Source of the DNA: an uncultured Coprococcus sp.
GTDB taxonomy: Bacteria; Bacillota; Clostridia; Lachnospirales; Lachnospiraceae
Direction: 5' to 3'
Length of the DNA stretch: 64,000 nt
NCBI GenBank assembly: GCA_934247115.1
Contig: CAKQIY010000008.1
Span: 8,114-72,113, forward strand
Shown here: positions 42,805 through 52,346 of the stretch, one piece after another
Numbering within the stretch: the stretch's first letter is position 1
Layout of the letters: each line of letters starts with the position of its first letter
Position numbers and translations under genes: made by a program
The notes under the pieces: model-generated
Databases searched by the model: none
What the model saw: the letters and a program-made list of their open reading frames with translations, nothing else
What the model was told of the DNA's origin: nothing

Positions 42805-43146
42805 GCACAGTTCTCCTTTCTTGCAATTCCGTTTCTTTATTATATCGCTGCCTATAGTTTAGCACAGATGCGGCGAGTAAGAAATCAACCTGCGGGTTAA
42901 AAAAGGCGAAACATCAATTTTATAATTGCACATTTTACTATCTGGATAGTGCGCTAAACTGTATTTTTCCCGTAATTACTTATATATCAACAATACAAAT
43001 ATACTTTTCCTATAATTAGCTCTCCCCAAAGTCAAATTTTCCAATATTCGCTTATTCAGCGCATTTGTCCAAATCTATTGACTTCGTTTTTTCAATGCTG
43101 TAATGTGTGGCTTACCAGCTGGATTTCACACAAAGGAGAATACTAT
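42805..43146. other. Gene-free divergent region between sbcD and the Rpn nuclease
   Basis: This 342-base AT-rich stretch must hold two promoters. For the plus gene, TCAACA (42987-42992), 18 bases and TATAAT (43011-43016) are a fair promoter. For sbcD a TATAAT occurs near 42838 on the minus strand without a clear -35. No RNA gene or repeat is visible. Confidence 0.4.
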
Positions 43147-44205
43147 TTGACAAAACAAAAAACAAATATTAATCGTGACCATATGATATTTGATCATATC
43201 TTCAAGAAAATGTTATCACTATCATCTAAAGCTGTCACTAACATGATCAACGGCTTATTTGGCTATGAATACGATCCTGAAAACACTACTATTGATTACC
43301 ACTGGACTGAGCATCAGGCCGACGAAACTCTGAAGACAACTCTGGCTGACACAATTCTGATTCTAAACAATAAAGATGCCTACCACATGGAGGCACAGAT
43401 CACCGAGGACAAAGAGATAATCTTTAGGATATTCTCTTATGGTTATGGATACGCAGATATGCATAAAGAAACCATTGCTTCCGATGATGCCAAGCTCCCT
43501 AAATTTATCCTGCATTTTCCAAATCCATGCATCATATTTCTTGGTGATGTGTCTTCTAATGTGCCAGGTGAATACAGTCTGGAACTGGATTTTTGGAATG
43601 ACAAATCTCATACTTACACCGTCCCAACTGTCAAGCTGGCTGACATAAGCGTCAAAGAATTGAACGATCGGAAGATGGTTATTCTGATTCCTTTCCATAT
43701 GCTAAAACTAAGGAAACTTATGAAAACCAATCGAGGTCCCAGCACCATACAATCATTGAAAAACCTTGTTCAAACTGATATACTCGGCAGTATAGAAACT
43801 AACTTACAGCTAGGCAATATAACACAGTCTGACGCCCACCAGCTTATGGGGCTCGCAAAGAAATTATATGCCTATCTGTATGAAGCGTATACTGAGACAG
43901 AGGAGGTCTGTGATATGTTTGATCAATCTTTGGAACTTGAAACAGATGAACTTGCAACTAAAATGCGTATACTTGAAGATGAGGTGAAGAAATACAAAAA
44001 TATTGAAAAGGCTTTAGCTGAGAAAGAATCTGCTTTAGGGAAAATAGAATCCGTTTTGGCGGAAAGAGATTCGGCCCTCGCTGAAAAGGATTCGGCCCTC
44101 GCTGAAAAGGATTCGGCCCTCGCTGAAAAGGATTCGGCCCTCGCCGACATACAGGCGGAAAATGAAAGGCTCAAAGCCGAAATTGCCCGGTTATCTGCAA
44201 AATAA
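43147..44205 (+). CDS. Rpn-family (PD-(D/E)XK) recombination-promoting nuclease with repeat tail
   Basis: This protein of about 352 residues probably starts at TTG 43147, eight bases after AAAGGAG; an ATG at 43078 lies before that site. The nuclease core shows DHIFKKMLS, LADTILILNNKDAYHMEAQ (Asp and Glu-x-Gln of the fold), and FRIFSYGYGYADM. The C-terminal third is coiled coil ending in repeats of DSALAEK encoded by a perfect 21-base minisatellite. Rpn proteins stimulate recA-independent DNA exchange. It is one of few plus-strand genes and is flanked by its own terminator. Confidence 0.85.
   Translation: MTKQKTNINRDHMIFDHIFKKMLSLSSKAVTNMINGLFGYEYDPENTTIDYHWTEHQADETLKTTLADTILILNNKDAYHMEAQITEDKEIIFRIFSYGYGYADMHKETIASDDAKLPKFILHFPNPCIIFLGDVSSNVPGEYSLELDFWNDKSHTYTVPTVKLADISVKELNDRKMVILIPFHMLKLRKLMKTNRGPSTIQSLKNLVQTDILGSIETNLQLGNITQSDAHQLMGLAKKLYAYLYEAYTETEEVCDMFDQSLELETDELATKMRILEDEVKKYKNIEKALAEKESALGKIESVLAERDSALAEKDSALAEKDSALAEKDSALADIQAENERLKAEIARLSAK
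44068..44151 (+). repeat. 21-bp coding minisatellite
   Basis: The unit GATTCGGCCCTCGCTGAAAA+G occurs as perfect copies at 44068, 44089 and 44110, and a fourth copy diverges after GATTCGGCCCTCGC at 44131. The unit is in frame and adds DSALAEK each time. GC content is above that of the rest of the gene. Copy number is likely to vary between strains. Confidence 0.9.
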
Positions 44206-44237
44206 CAATATATAAAGTCAGTTATTTAAACATAACA

Positions 44238-44285
44238 GCACCCCTGCGACTGAATCATCTTACATGATCTGCGCAGGGGTGTTGT
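44238..44285 (+). terminator. Terminator after the Rpn gene
   Basis: GCACCCCTGCG and CGCAGGGGTG arms with an inner ATCAT/ATGAT stem, followed by TTGTGTTCTTAT. It faces the convergent pseudogene. Confidence 0.75.
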
Positions 44286-44326
44286 GTTCTTATATTTACA
44301 ATTTATATATCTGACCACTTAACAAT

Positions 44327-44757
44327 CTATTTCTTGTCATCTATTATCAGAACTCCCTGTGGCGGGTTCGCATCTATCGCTCCGACCACCGGATGGGGAA
44401 CATACATCTCCTCCAGGTATGCCACATCTTCCGCTGTGAGCTTTACATCAAATGCTCCATCTTGTCGTATTTGCCCCTTGCCGCACGATCCGTCTTGCTT
44501 CTGATGGAATCGCTGTTCCACACATTCCTCGCCAGATGACCTGCTGCCAGTGGACTGTATGGCATGAGCATGACATTCATCTGCTTGCAGATAGGTATAA
44601 GTTCTCTCTCATCCTCCCTGTAGAGCAGATTGTAGTGATCTTCCATGGCTGCAAATGGTGTCCAGCCGTGCATGACCCCGGCCTTGCCAAAGCTCATGCA
44701 TCCAATACACAGCTTTGACACTTCTATGTCCGTGTTTCCTACCTTTGCATATTCCAT
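44327..44757 (-). pseudogene. Decayed aldo/keto reductase
   Basis: The N-terminus MEYAKVGNTDIEVSKLCIGC is typical, but after MHGWT the sequence jumps to PFAAMEDHYNLLYREDE, which lies some 150 residues later in intact enzymes. The catalytic Asp-Tyr-Lys-His region is gone. A second gap with frame change follows GKYDKM, after which DVKLTAEDVAYLEEMYVPHP completes the family's C-terminus in another frame. Total remaining coding is about 140 of 330 residues. It lies 12 bases after the oxidoreductase gene and was probably co-regulated with it. Confidence 0.88.
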
Positions 44758-44769
44758 ATCTAATACCTC

Positions 44770-45309
44770 CTATACATTAGTTCCCATCTCATAGGCCTGA
44801 TCAAGCGCTGCATGTCCTGCAATCTCGCCCATGCCATCCACTCCGCCGGCAAATACAGTTCCCGCAAGATTGCATTTCTCATAACATGCGATCCAGCCCT
44901 CAAGTCCATGTATCGCCCGCTCGTCCACACCAGCCTCATCCTCAGCAGCAGTTGACATGAAATATATGTCCCTGAACTTATAATCCGATGAGTACAGTGA
45001 ATTGGCACGGTCGAGCAATGTCTTCATCTGTCCGGCCATCTCGTAGTAATATATCGGACTGGCAAATGCTATGACATCCACGCATCTCATCTGCTCTGCC
45101 AGCTCTATGGCGTCATCCTTGATCACACACGCACCAAGCTTCTGACACGCCAGGCAGCCAACGCAGAACGCAAGCTTTTTGCCCTTGAGTGTAACCTGTG
45201 TCACATCGTTGTCTGCGGCCTTTGCACCCTCGGCAAATCTGTCTGCAAGCGCATCTGAATTGCTGTTGTTTCTCAGACTTGTTCCTATAACCAGTACCTT
45301 CTTGCTCAT
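44770..45309 (-). CDS. Flavodoxin-fold NAD(P)H-dependent oxidoreductase
   Basis: This 179-residue protein starts at ATG 45309, nine bases after GGAGG. It has the FMN-binding start KVLVIGTSLRNNSNSDALAD and a Cys-rich segment CVGCLACQKLGACVIKDD, as in iron-sulfur-flavin-type or multimeric flavodoxin reductases. YYYEMAGQMKTLLDR is a family landmark. It is behind a MerR-type promoter and before a dead aldo/keto reductase, suggesting a stress or electrophile response. Confidence 0.88.
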   Translation of the reverse strand: MSKKVLVIGTSLRNNSNSDALADRFAEGAKAADNDVTQVTLKGKKLAFCVGCLACQKLGACVIKDDAIELAEQMRCVDVIAFASPIYYYEMAGQMKTLLDRANSLYSSDYKFRDIYFMSTAAEDEAGVDERAIHGLEGWIACYEKCNLAGTVFAGGVDGMGEIAGHAALDQAYEMGTNV

Positions 45310-45451
45310 AATATAGTTCCTCCAATCAAATGTTTCCAGCGGCGACTTGTCAAAACCAAATTTCAACCTTAAACAAGTTTTGTTTTTTCGATCACCATTA
45401 CCATTCTATTATCATATCTGCCGGTTCACACACTCACTTGCAGACAATTAA

Positions 45452-45482
45452 AGTGTAGCATATGGAGTTTGCTCCAAGGCAA
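45452..45482 (-). promoter_or_regulatory. MerR-type promoter with 19-base spacer
   Basis: TTGCCT (minus 45482-45477), a 19-base spacer and TACACT (45457-45452). The spacer carries the dyad TGGAG-caaa-CTCCA. Over-long spacers with this dyad are the hallmark of MerR-activated promoters. No merR gene is in the window. Confidence 0.75.
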
Positions 45483-45652
45483 GGCTTTTTAACAAATTTA
45501 CAAATTTTATGCCCCATCATCGTAAAATGTATTTGTAAAATCCATTTATTACGCTGCCCAGTATCAATAATATGAAAATTTCCCATAATCATATTAATCA
45601 TAATCCGTCATACACTGTGTAATATAGCACCTGATACATGGGAGAGTTCTCT
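45483..45652. other. AT-rich gap upstream of the DUF6512-type gene
   Basis: Between the MerR-type promoter and the plus-strand gene I see only AT-rich sequence with several -10-like words (TATCAATAATATGAAA, GTAATATAG). No RNA gene, repeat or small frame with a ribosome site is evident. Confidence 0.35.
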
Positions 45653-46171
45653 ATGACAATTACTACCAGACTCAACCTTTTCCGCTTTATCTTCATTTCG
45701 ATTCCTGGAGTCCTGCTACACTTCACCTACGAATGGTCGGGAGACAATCCCGCAGTCGGACTGTTCTCAGCAGTGAACGAGTCGACCTGGGAGCACCTGA
45801 AGCTCATATTCTTTCCAATGCTCCTGCTGACAATGATTGAATTTCTCTGGGCTCATATAAAAGAAAAGCCCCTGCCGGGAAACTATCTTCCAGCAAGGAC
45901 TGTCGGTATCCTGTCAGGTATGGCTTTCATTGTGGTCGTGTTCTACACACTAAACGGTGTTCTAGGCAAAAATTATGAATTTCTGAATATCGCACTTTAT
46001 TTCGCCGGAGTAATATATGCACTGAGAACCGAGAACAAATTATATTCCAGACAAGTCTACATAAACGACTACGTTGCCATGACCATCCTGGCTATTTTCT
46101 CAGTTGCATTCTTTGCATTTACCAACTATCCGCCTGAACTGGGGATATTTGCGGATCCTACAGCAGATTAA
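45653..46171 (+). CDS. Small integral membrane protein (DUF6512-like)
   Basis: This 172-residue protein starts at ATG 45653, seven bases after GGGAGAG. It has five membrane helices and the segment AVNESTWEHLKLIFFPMLL, shared with DUF6512-type proteins of Clostridia as I recall them. The function is unknown. It ends convergently, overlapping the next gene by 14 bases. Confidence 0.75.
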   Translation: MTITTRLNLFRFIFISIPGVLLHFTYEWSGDNPAVGLFSAVNESTWEHLKLIFFPMLLLTMIEFLWAHIKEKPLPGNYLPARTVGILSGMAFIVVVFYTLNGVLGKNYEFLNIALYFAGVIYALRTENKLYSRQVYINDYVAMTILAIFSVAFFAFTNYPPELGIFADPTAD

Positions 46172-46736
46172 CCACACACATCAGAAGCACCACCTGCATA
46201 ACAAGTATCAGCGGCACACCTACAGCAAAATAATTCTTCCTTATCTTGTGCCTAAACACCACCATTCCAAGCAGTGCACCGATACTTCCACCGGCAAATG
46301 CCATACCGAGCAGGACAGCTATGGGTATCCTGTATCCGCCCTTGACCGCTCTGTATTTGTCAATTCCGAACATGACAAATGTTATAACACTCATCGCTGC
46401 CAAGAACCACAACGTCCATTTGTATTCTACAAACACATTCCAGAATGCAAAGTTCAATTTGCCCGCCGGTCTGAGCTTCCAAGTCATGAACACCGCAAGC
46501 TCTATCACACACACGCACACAGTGAACACTCTCAGCATCATATTCGTCTTGGAGGCCGTCCTGTCACACAGTGCAAACGCAATGATCACGCCCGGGGCAC
46601 CTCCGGCAATGGCTATGATCCCGAGCAGCACACTGAGCACCTTTTGACTTGTTCTCCTGCGCTTCGCGGCCGTCACTCCATCGAGGACAGCTCCCAGTAT
46701 ATTTATACATATCAGATATATGATCAATTTGTCCAT
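46158..46736 (-). CDS. DUF1294 membrane protein
   Basis: This 192-residue protein has a C-terminal DUF1294 domain (FGIDKYRAVKGGYRIPIAVL, GGSIGALLGMVVFRHKIRK) preceded by a first half that looks like a second, degenerate copy (LGIIAIAGGAPGVIIAF). About six membrane helices are predicted. The function is unknown. It overlaps the plus-strand gene tail to tail. Confidence 0.85.
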   Translation of the reverse strand: MDKLIIYLICINILGAVLDGVTAAKRRRTSQKVLSVLLGIIAIAGGAPGVIIAFALCDRTASKTNMMLRVFTVCVCVIELAVFMTWKLRPAGKLNFAFWNVFVEYKWTLWFLAAMSVITFVMFGIDKYRAVKGGYRIPIAVLLGMAFAGGSIGALLGMVVFRHKIRKNYFAVGVPLILVMQVVLLMCVVNLL

Positions 46737-46832
46737 TATATATACCCACCTTGTCTACTGACATTGTATACAGACATTATATTCCATAGGACATGACCAT
46801 AACAAGTGACAAATATCAAGAACTCGTGGCAA

Positions 46833-46875
46833 ACAAAAAAGAGCAGAACTACGGCTGTATACATAGTTCCACTCT
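46833..46875 (-). terminator. Terminator after the ABC permease
   Basis: AGAGTGGAACTA and TAGTTCTGCTCT arms with one mismatch, then TTTTTTG on the minus strand, 12 bases after the stop. Confidence 0.8.
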
Positions 46876-46886
46876 CCTATATACTT

Positions 46887-49343
46887 CTACTGATCTGCGA
46901 TGAGCACCTGCGGCTGAACCTTTCTGATGTTCCCCGCTCTGATAAATGCTACCACAGAGAATAACACGCTCATAAATACCAATGGTATAACCAGTGATAT
47001 CACGCTTGTACTCAAATTAAAGCTGTATATTCCAAATGATTCAAATCCTGCCTTGAAGAATGGCTTGCTGACGATAAGTGCCAGAACTACACCAAGCAGA
47101 GAACCCACAACTGCCGTCACGATAAAGCGGACCGCAAGCTGGCATCTGAGTCTGAAGGATGTAAATCCAAGTGCCTTGTATATTCCGATATCCTTCTGCT
47201 CACGCATGAGAACCTTGCCACACACGATTATAACTGTGACTATCACGAATACAGCCCCCAACATATATGTGAGCAATGTGAGTCCCTGTATTGCAATGTT
47301 GACTGTACCCGCTACTCCTTCAAAATCATCCTTTGCTGAATGTATTGAATACGTGATGCCCTGATTATCGCCATATCTCTTATCTATCTCCTGGATTATC
47401 GCATCACATTCATCAGTATTGTCAAGATCATAACATATTCCTTTGCCGCTCCATTCCTCTTCGTCTGAACTGCTTTTGGCAGCTCCACTGACACCAGACT
47501 CACTTACGGTCTCTTCGCTGGCAAACTTACTATATGCAGCCTTACTAATTGCAAAGTTCTTGCCCACATCATTTGCCGAATCGTATACGCCGGAGATCAC
47601 CATCTTCCTTGCCACGCCGTTGCGCTTGACTATGACTGTGTCACCTACGTTAATGTGAAATCCATCAGCCACATACTGGGTTATCAGCACTTCATTGTCA
47701 TATGTGCAGGTTCTTCCCTTTCTTATCGTGTTGATCATATCAGGGTCCCCCACTATATAACAATACATCTGCACATCATCGAACAGAAGGTACTCGCTGG
47801 ACATTTGATATTTTCTGTACGCTGTGTGTTCTGATATGACATTCTCTATATCTTTCTGTGTATCCTCATCGGCAAATGAGGCAGTCAGGTCATACTTCGT
47901 GACTGAAAACATATCCACAAGCATATTCTGTGAATTAAACCAGCGCATCACATCATTCATGAGTATCATGAACATGGCAAGTATAGCAGTCACAATGATG
48001 GCTGCGGCATACTGTTTCTTCTCAGATATAAACTGTCTGTATGCAAGACTCACACCAAGTTTCTTGCCTGAGACCGGAAGCTTCAGAACGCTTGAGAAAT
48101 GCACACTGTCCCGTCCGCCTCTTATCGCCTTTATAGGTGTGGCCTCGGATATTCTCCTTGTCTTCAACATGATAAATGCTGCTACCAGAAGCAGTATCGC
48201 CAATATGACACACAGCACAAGTCCTACATTAATATCAGACGGAACTTCAAGTCCTGAAGAAGATCTTGTGACACTGTTTATAATTTTTAGTATCGGAATG
48301 GCCAGTGGTATTCCAGCAAACAGTCCAGCCGCCACAGTGCACATATACCCGGCAAGCAACGCCAGCTTCACCGATGCATTTGTCATTCCGACCGCTTTGA
48401 GTATTCCTATGTTAACAAAATCCATCTCTATGCTGCTGCCGATGTTGTGTCCTAGAACTATCATAGCCGCCACAAGAAGCAGCACAACAAATATAAGCAG
48501 CACCGCGGAAAATACCTTTGTCATAAGAAGCATGTAACTTCCCGCTTGCTCCTTTGATAAAGTTATCCAGCAATATGACGCGAAATCACTCACATTATTC
48601 AGTTCTCTCTCAAACTCCATCTCCGTGAGATCCAGGCCCGGCTTTTTATCTATTATGATAAGCTTTGACAATTCAAAGGATCTCTTGTCATCTTCCAGTC
48701 CGCTTCTCTGCTCTTCCGCAGCCTTTGCCTTGAGATCCGCAAAATCCTCATCTGAGATCAATATCGTCTTTATTCCCATGACCGAAGATCCCATATATGG
48801 ATCCTCGAAAAATGACGCAACTTTGAAGGTATAAGAACCGTTATCATTGCCCAGCTCGACTGTATCACCAATCTTGCAGTCATACATACCTATGAAACTG
48901 AACGGCACACTTACCTCACCTTTTTCAAGCCGGCGATCTGTCATTTTGTTATCCACATCATACTGATCATATGTGAGCACGCTGTCTGTATCATTCAAAA
49001 TGAAGCTGCTGTTTCCGCCTTTTCCATTGCAGTCTTTAAGCAGCAGATATACAACATCTGTCGTTTTCACCTCCTGCACCGCATCACATTTGCCAATATT
49101 CTTAGTTATAATATCAGCACTTGTTCCATAGGCATCCAGCCTGCTCTCTCCGTAAAGTGCGGCAAGCATGTCTCCATAACCGGCCTCGTCCACAGCCTTC
49201 GAGTCATGCCTTATGGAATTCGTATAGTAGGAAAGCACTGAACAGAATGCCAGAGAAATTATAAGCATGAGCACGAACACACTTATATGCACGCCCTTGT
49301 TTCTTCTCATATTTCCTTGAAGCACCATCATGATATATCTCAT
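46887..49343 (-). CDS. FtsX/MacB-type ABC transporter permease
   Basis: This protein of 818 residues starts at ATG 49343, seven bases after GGAGG. One N-terminal helix and a large extracytoplasmic region are followed by three helices (about 290-400), a second extracytoplasmic region and three C-terminal helices, with two FtsX domains. The family extrudes peptides, lipoproteins or antimicrobial peptides, or signals to a kinase. It lies 11 bases after its ATPase and belongs to a kinase-regulator operon. Confidence 0.9.
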   Translation of the reverse strand: MRYIMMVLQGNMRRNKGVHISVFVLMLIISLAFCSVLSYYTNSIRHDSKAVDEAGYGDMLAALYGESRLDAYGTSADIITKNIGKCDAVQEVKTTDVVYLLLKDCNGKGGNSSFILNDTDSVLTYDQYDVDNKMTDRRLEKGEVSVPFSFIGMYDCKIGDTVELGNDNGSYTFKVASFFEDPYMGSSVMGIKTILISDEDFADLKAKAAEEQRSGLEDDKRSFELSKLIIIDKKPGLDLTEMEFERELNNVSDFASYCWITLSKEQAGSYMLLMTKVFSAVLLIFVVLLLVAAMIVLGHNIGSSIEMDFVNIGILKAVGMTNASVKLALLAGYMCTVAAGLFAGIPLAIPILKIINSVTRSSSGLEVPSDINVGLVLCVILAILLLVAAFIMLKTRRISEATPIKAIRGGRDSVHFSSVLKLPVSGKKLGVSLAYRQFISEKKQYAAAIIVTAILAMFMILMNDVMRWFNSQNMLVDMFSVTKYDLTASFADEDTQKDIENVISEHTAYRKYQMSSEYLLFDDVQMYCYIVGDPDMINTIRKGRTCTYDNEVLITQYVADGFHINVGDTVIVKRNGVARKMVISGVYDSANDVGKNFAISKAAYSKFASEETVSESGVSGAAKSSSDEEEWSGKGICYDLDNTDECDAIIQEIDKRYGDNQGITYSIHSAKDDFEGVAGTVNIAIQGLTLLTYMLGAVFVIVTVIIVCGKVLMREQKDIGIYKALGFTSFRLRCQLAVRFIVTAVVGSLLGVVLALIVSKPFFKAGFESFGIYSFNLSTSVISLVIPLVFMSVLFSVVAFIRAGNIRKVQPQVLIADQ

Positions 49344-49354
49344 TCCGGCACCTC

Positions 49355-50116
49355 CTACCACTGCATGGAGCCAAGCCATGCATCTATCTGGCTCTCACGG
49401 CTCTTGCGATCTTCTTCAATGTATTGTGACAGCTTCAGCTCACCTATGATCCTTCCGTCCTCTATGTAGATGATCCTGTTCGCCCTGATAGCAGCCCTCA
49501 CATCGTGGGTCACCATGAGTATACTCTGTCCCTCCACGTTGAGCTCAGTGAGAAGATCCAGCACATCCTGAGTATTCCTACGGTTCAATGCGCCTGTAGG
49601 CTCATCCGCGAAAAGGATACCCGGACTGTTGATGACTGCTCTGGCTATGGCTCCCCTCTGCGCCTCTCCGCCAGATACCTGTGCAGGAAGTCTGTCAGCA
49701 GCACTTTCTATATTCATCTTTTTTATGAGTTCATCAGCCCTGTTCTCAGTCTCTTTTGTGCTATTATTCTTATTCATATATCCCGGCACAAGTATGTTCT
49801 CTCTAATGCTGAGGTTACTAACAAGATGTATCTGCTGAAACACAAATCCAAACTCATACACCCTGAGTTCTGCCATGCGCTTCTCATTATATTCTGTTAT
49901 ATTCTCGCCATCATATATGACCTTTCCCGAAGTCGGTCTGTCCATCCCGGACAGACTGTAAAGCAGTGTGGATTTTCCTGAGCCTGAAGCTCCCATGATA
50001 ACTGTAAAATCTCCTTTATAGATATCCAGATCCATGTTGTTGAGCACGTGGTTCTGAACGCCCTCACTTGAAAAGCTTTTGCAAAGGGCTCTTGCCTGAA
50101 GTATTATATCTCCCAT
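49355..50116 (-). CDS. ABC transporter ATPase (LolD/MacB/BceA type)
   Basis: This 253-residue protein has Walker A GASGSGKST, the Q-loop in FVFQQIHLVSNL, signature VSGGEAQRGAIARA and Walker B LFADEPTGAL. It energises the neighbouring FtsX permease. AAAGGAGAG precedes ATG 50116. An inverted repeat lies between it and the kinase gene. Confidence 0.93.
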   Translation of the reverse strand: MGDIILQARALCKSFSSEGVQNHVLNNMDLDIYKGDFTVIMGASGSGKSTLLYSLSGMDRPTSGKVIYDGENITEYNEKRMAELRVYEFGFVFQQIHLVSNLSIRENILVPGYMNKNNSTKETENRADELIKKMNIESAADRLPAQVSGGEAQRGAIARAVINSPGILFADEPTGALNRRNTQDVLDLLTELNVEGQSILMVTHDVRAAIRANRIIYIEDGRIIGELKLSQYIEEDRKSRESQIDAWLGSMQW

Positions 50117-50134
50117 TTTTCTCTCCTTTTATAA

Positions 50135-50209
50135 TTGTAGCACGGCTCTTTTCGTTCAGACACATTCTATAGATTCTCTACATGTCTTCACACCATCACC
50201 GTGCTACAA
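50135..50209 (-). promoter_or_regulatory. Inverted repeat before the ABC genes
   Basis: TTGTAGCACGG (50135-50145) and CCGTGCTACAA (50199-50209) are perfect 11-base arms around a 53-base loop. There is no T tract. It could be an RNA processing hairpin or an operator for the co-encoded OmpR regulator. Confidence 0.5.
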
Positions 50210-50237
50210 CTATATCAACATATTTATTAACAAGTCC

Positions 50238-51455
50238 TTAACAAACTTTTCTTGCTGCAAAATATAACACTGCCTCCAGGCCTTCAGCATGATTTATAAG
50301 TTCCACATCTCCGCCCATTCTGCCCATGAGATAATGGACAATAAATAGTCCAAGGCCCGCTCCCGGTTCATCACCGGAGTTTTCCCCTCGATAAAACTTC
50401 TCATATATGAACGGCATATCCTTATCCGGGATTCCTGTTCCGTGATCCTTTATAGACAATTTGTATACTACTTCAGCACCGCTCACATGAACATTCTTTG
50501 GAAGTTTTTGGGGTTCTATGTATTCCGTAGTAATGCTTATCTCCGTGTCCCTGGCATACTTTGCAGCATTGGACAAGATATTCTCTATCACCTGGACCAC
50601 TCTTCCCGAATCTGCATGCTCAAGCACTGCCTCGGTTATATCTCCATTCACCACGATATTCATACCAAGTCCTATATCTGACAGGACCTGTTCCAGCAGA
50701 GGTTTTATCTCAACCTCATCGCTCTTCACCGCCAGCCTGTCCAGATCGTGCAGAGAATGAATAAACATGTCATTCGTTATGGACGTCACCTCATCACATT
50801 TCTTCATGATGACCGACGCATACCTCTCCCTGCGCTCCTGGGTGGCATCCATATTCATGACCAATGCCTCCGCATATCCTCTTATGGATGCGATCGGAGT
50901 CTTTATATCATGTGACAGCGTGGCTATAACTGTCTTGTTGTTCTCTATCGCTTCCTGCTCTCTACGCCTTACATGCACTATCTCCGTTCTCATATGGTCA
51001 AATGCCCACGTAAAGCTTCCGAACATATTTACCCGTCTGTACTTAAGCTCGGTGTCCATATCCCCTGCTGCCAAATGTGATGCATAATCCTCCAGCTCGT
51101 CAAATGGCCTGAGAACACACACGTATATGTACATGAATAATACAATCACAACACACAAGACAACGATATAAATGATCAATATATTTCTAAGTCCTGACTT
51201 GCCGGTATCTAGCTTTTGTTCCCTGAGTTCATTCATTACAGTGTCAAGCTTTTCGTCAGCATCTGTGGATCCCGAATCATACAGTTGTTTCACTTCATTC
51301 AGTTGCACTATATACTGCCCATATTCATCATCTTTTATCCGCCGTGTCTCGTCCTGCTTCTCCCTGTAGAACAGCCAGCCAAAAACTATGGTTATGGCGC
51401 ACATGAACACGATCAGCATTTTTATTATATTGTTTCTTACTGAATGTCGTTTCAT
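50238..51455 (-). CDS. Sensor histidine kinase with HAMP domain
   Basis: This 405-residue kinase has membrane helices at about 12-28 and 88-112 around a 60-residue acidic extracytoplasmic loop. HAMP (about 112-165), HisKA with TLSHDIKTPIASIRGYAE (His about 186) and HATPase with NILSNAAKYA, DHGTGIP and GLGLFIV follow. It is paired with the OmpR regulator 67 bases before it. The signal is probably the substrate or stress handled by the ABC exporter. Confidence 0.93.
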   Translation of the reverse strand: MKRHSVRNNIIKMLIVFMCAITIVFGWLFYREKQDETRRIKDDEYGQYIVQLNEVKQLYDSGSTDADEKLDTVMNELREQKLDTGKSGLRNILIIYIVVLCVVIVLFMYIYVCVLRPFDELEDYASHLAAGDMDTELKYRRVNMFGSFTWAFDHMRTEIVHVRRREQEAIENNKTVIATLSHDIKTPIASIRGYAEALVMNMDATQERRERYASVIMKKCDEVTSITNDMFIHSLHDLDRLAVKSDEVEIKPLLEQVLSDIGLGMNIVVNGDITEAVLEHADSGRVVQVIENILSNAAKYARDTEISITTEYIEPQKLPKNVHVSGAEVVYKLSIKDHGTGIPDKDMPFIYEKFYRGENSGDEPGAGLGLFIVHYLMGRMGGDVELINHAEGLEAVLYFAARKVC

Positions 51456-51522
51456 ATAAACTCCCTATAGCTGCCAAGTGGACATCCACCTTACAAGCTC
51501 ATATTATCCTCACTGTTTTTGT

Positions 51523-52242
51523 CTATTCACTATCTCCCAGCACATATCCCGTTCCCCATACCGTACGGATAAGCTGCGGATGTGAAGGATCTGTCTCAAG
51601 CTTTTCCCTGAGCCACCTCACATGCACCGCAACCGTGGATGGCTCCACATCGCTGTACAGCCCCCACACGGCACTCATGATCTGTTCCTTGGTCAACACC
51701 CTGCCTCTGTTCTCCGCCATGTATACAAGCAGGTCAAATTCCTTCGGCTTCATATCCACATTGCTTTTGTTTCTGCTCACGGTTCGTGCGTGCCTGTTGA
51801 TCTCTATCTCGTTCCCATCTGTGTTCAGGGTCAACATCTCAGACTTATTGTCATCAACACCATAAGTTCTCCTGAGTATCGAACGGATACGAGACATAAG
51901 CTCTTTCAGTGAATACGGCTTTGCGATATAGTCATCTCCACCCATATCAAGGCCATTCACCTTGTCATCCTCACTCGTCCTTGCACTTGCAAATATGATT
52001 GGCACCTGCGAAGTATGCCTGAGTTCTTTACATAGTGAGAAGCCTGTACCATCGGGAAGATTGATATCCAGAAGTATAAGATCACATTTGTTATTTGTCA
52101 GCACTTCAAATGCCTCATCTATGCTGGCTGCGTACAAGGATGCATACCCATTATCCTCCAGCATATCCTGTATCAGCATAGACAGATCCAGGTCATCATC
52201 TACTATAAGTATTGTTCTCTTGTCTGCAGGCTTTTCTGTCAT
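51523..52242 (-). CDS. OmpR-family response regulator
   Basis: This 239-residue protein starts at ATG 52242, seven bases after GGAGG. The receiver has VDDDLD and phosphoacceptor Asp in LLDINLPDGTG and Lys in KPYS. The winged helix reads KPKEFDLLVYMAENRGRVLT and TVWGTGYVLG. It heads the regulator-kinase-ATPase-permease operon. Confidence 0.94.
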   Translation of the reverse strand: MTEKPADKRTILIVDDDLDLSMLIQDMLEDNGYASLYAASIDEAFEVLTNNKCDLILLDINLPDGTGFSLCKELRHTSQVPIIFASARTSEDDKVNGLDMGGDDYIAKPYSLKELMSRIRSILRRTYGVDDNKSEMLTLNTDGNEIEINRHARTVSRNKSNVDMKPKEFDLLVYMAENRGRVLTKEQIMSAVWGLYSDVEPSTVAVHVRWLREKLETDPSHPQLIRTVWGTGYVLGDSE

Positions 52243-52346
52243 CCTATACCCTCCAACATCTTTCACTGTACACAGTTCTTAATGTACGGCTTTAAATCGC
52301 ACAAATACCGGCTGTAATATCATCTGCAGGCAGTGGCTATATCCAA

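Noticed and set aside
44068..44151. Direct repeats considered as a CRISPR or regulatory iterons
   Set aside because: They are in frame, contiguous, and encode a heptad coil in a recognised nuclease gene.
46104..46796. 230-residue plus-strand frame opposite the DUF1294 gene
   Set aside because: The product is His/Thr-rich without a domain, while the minus strand has a recognisable membrane protein.
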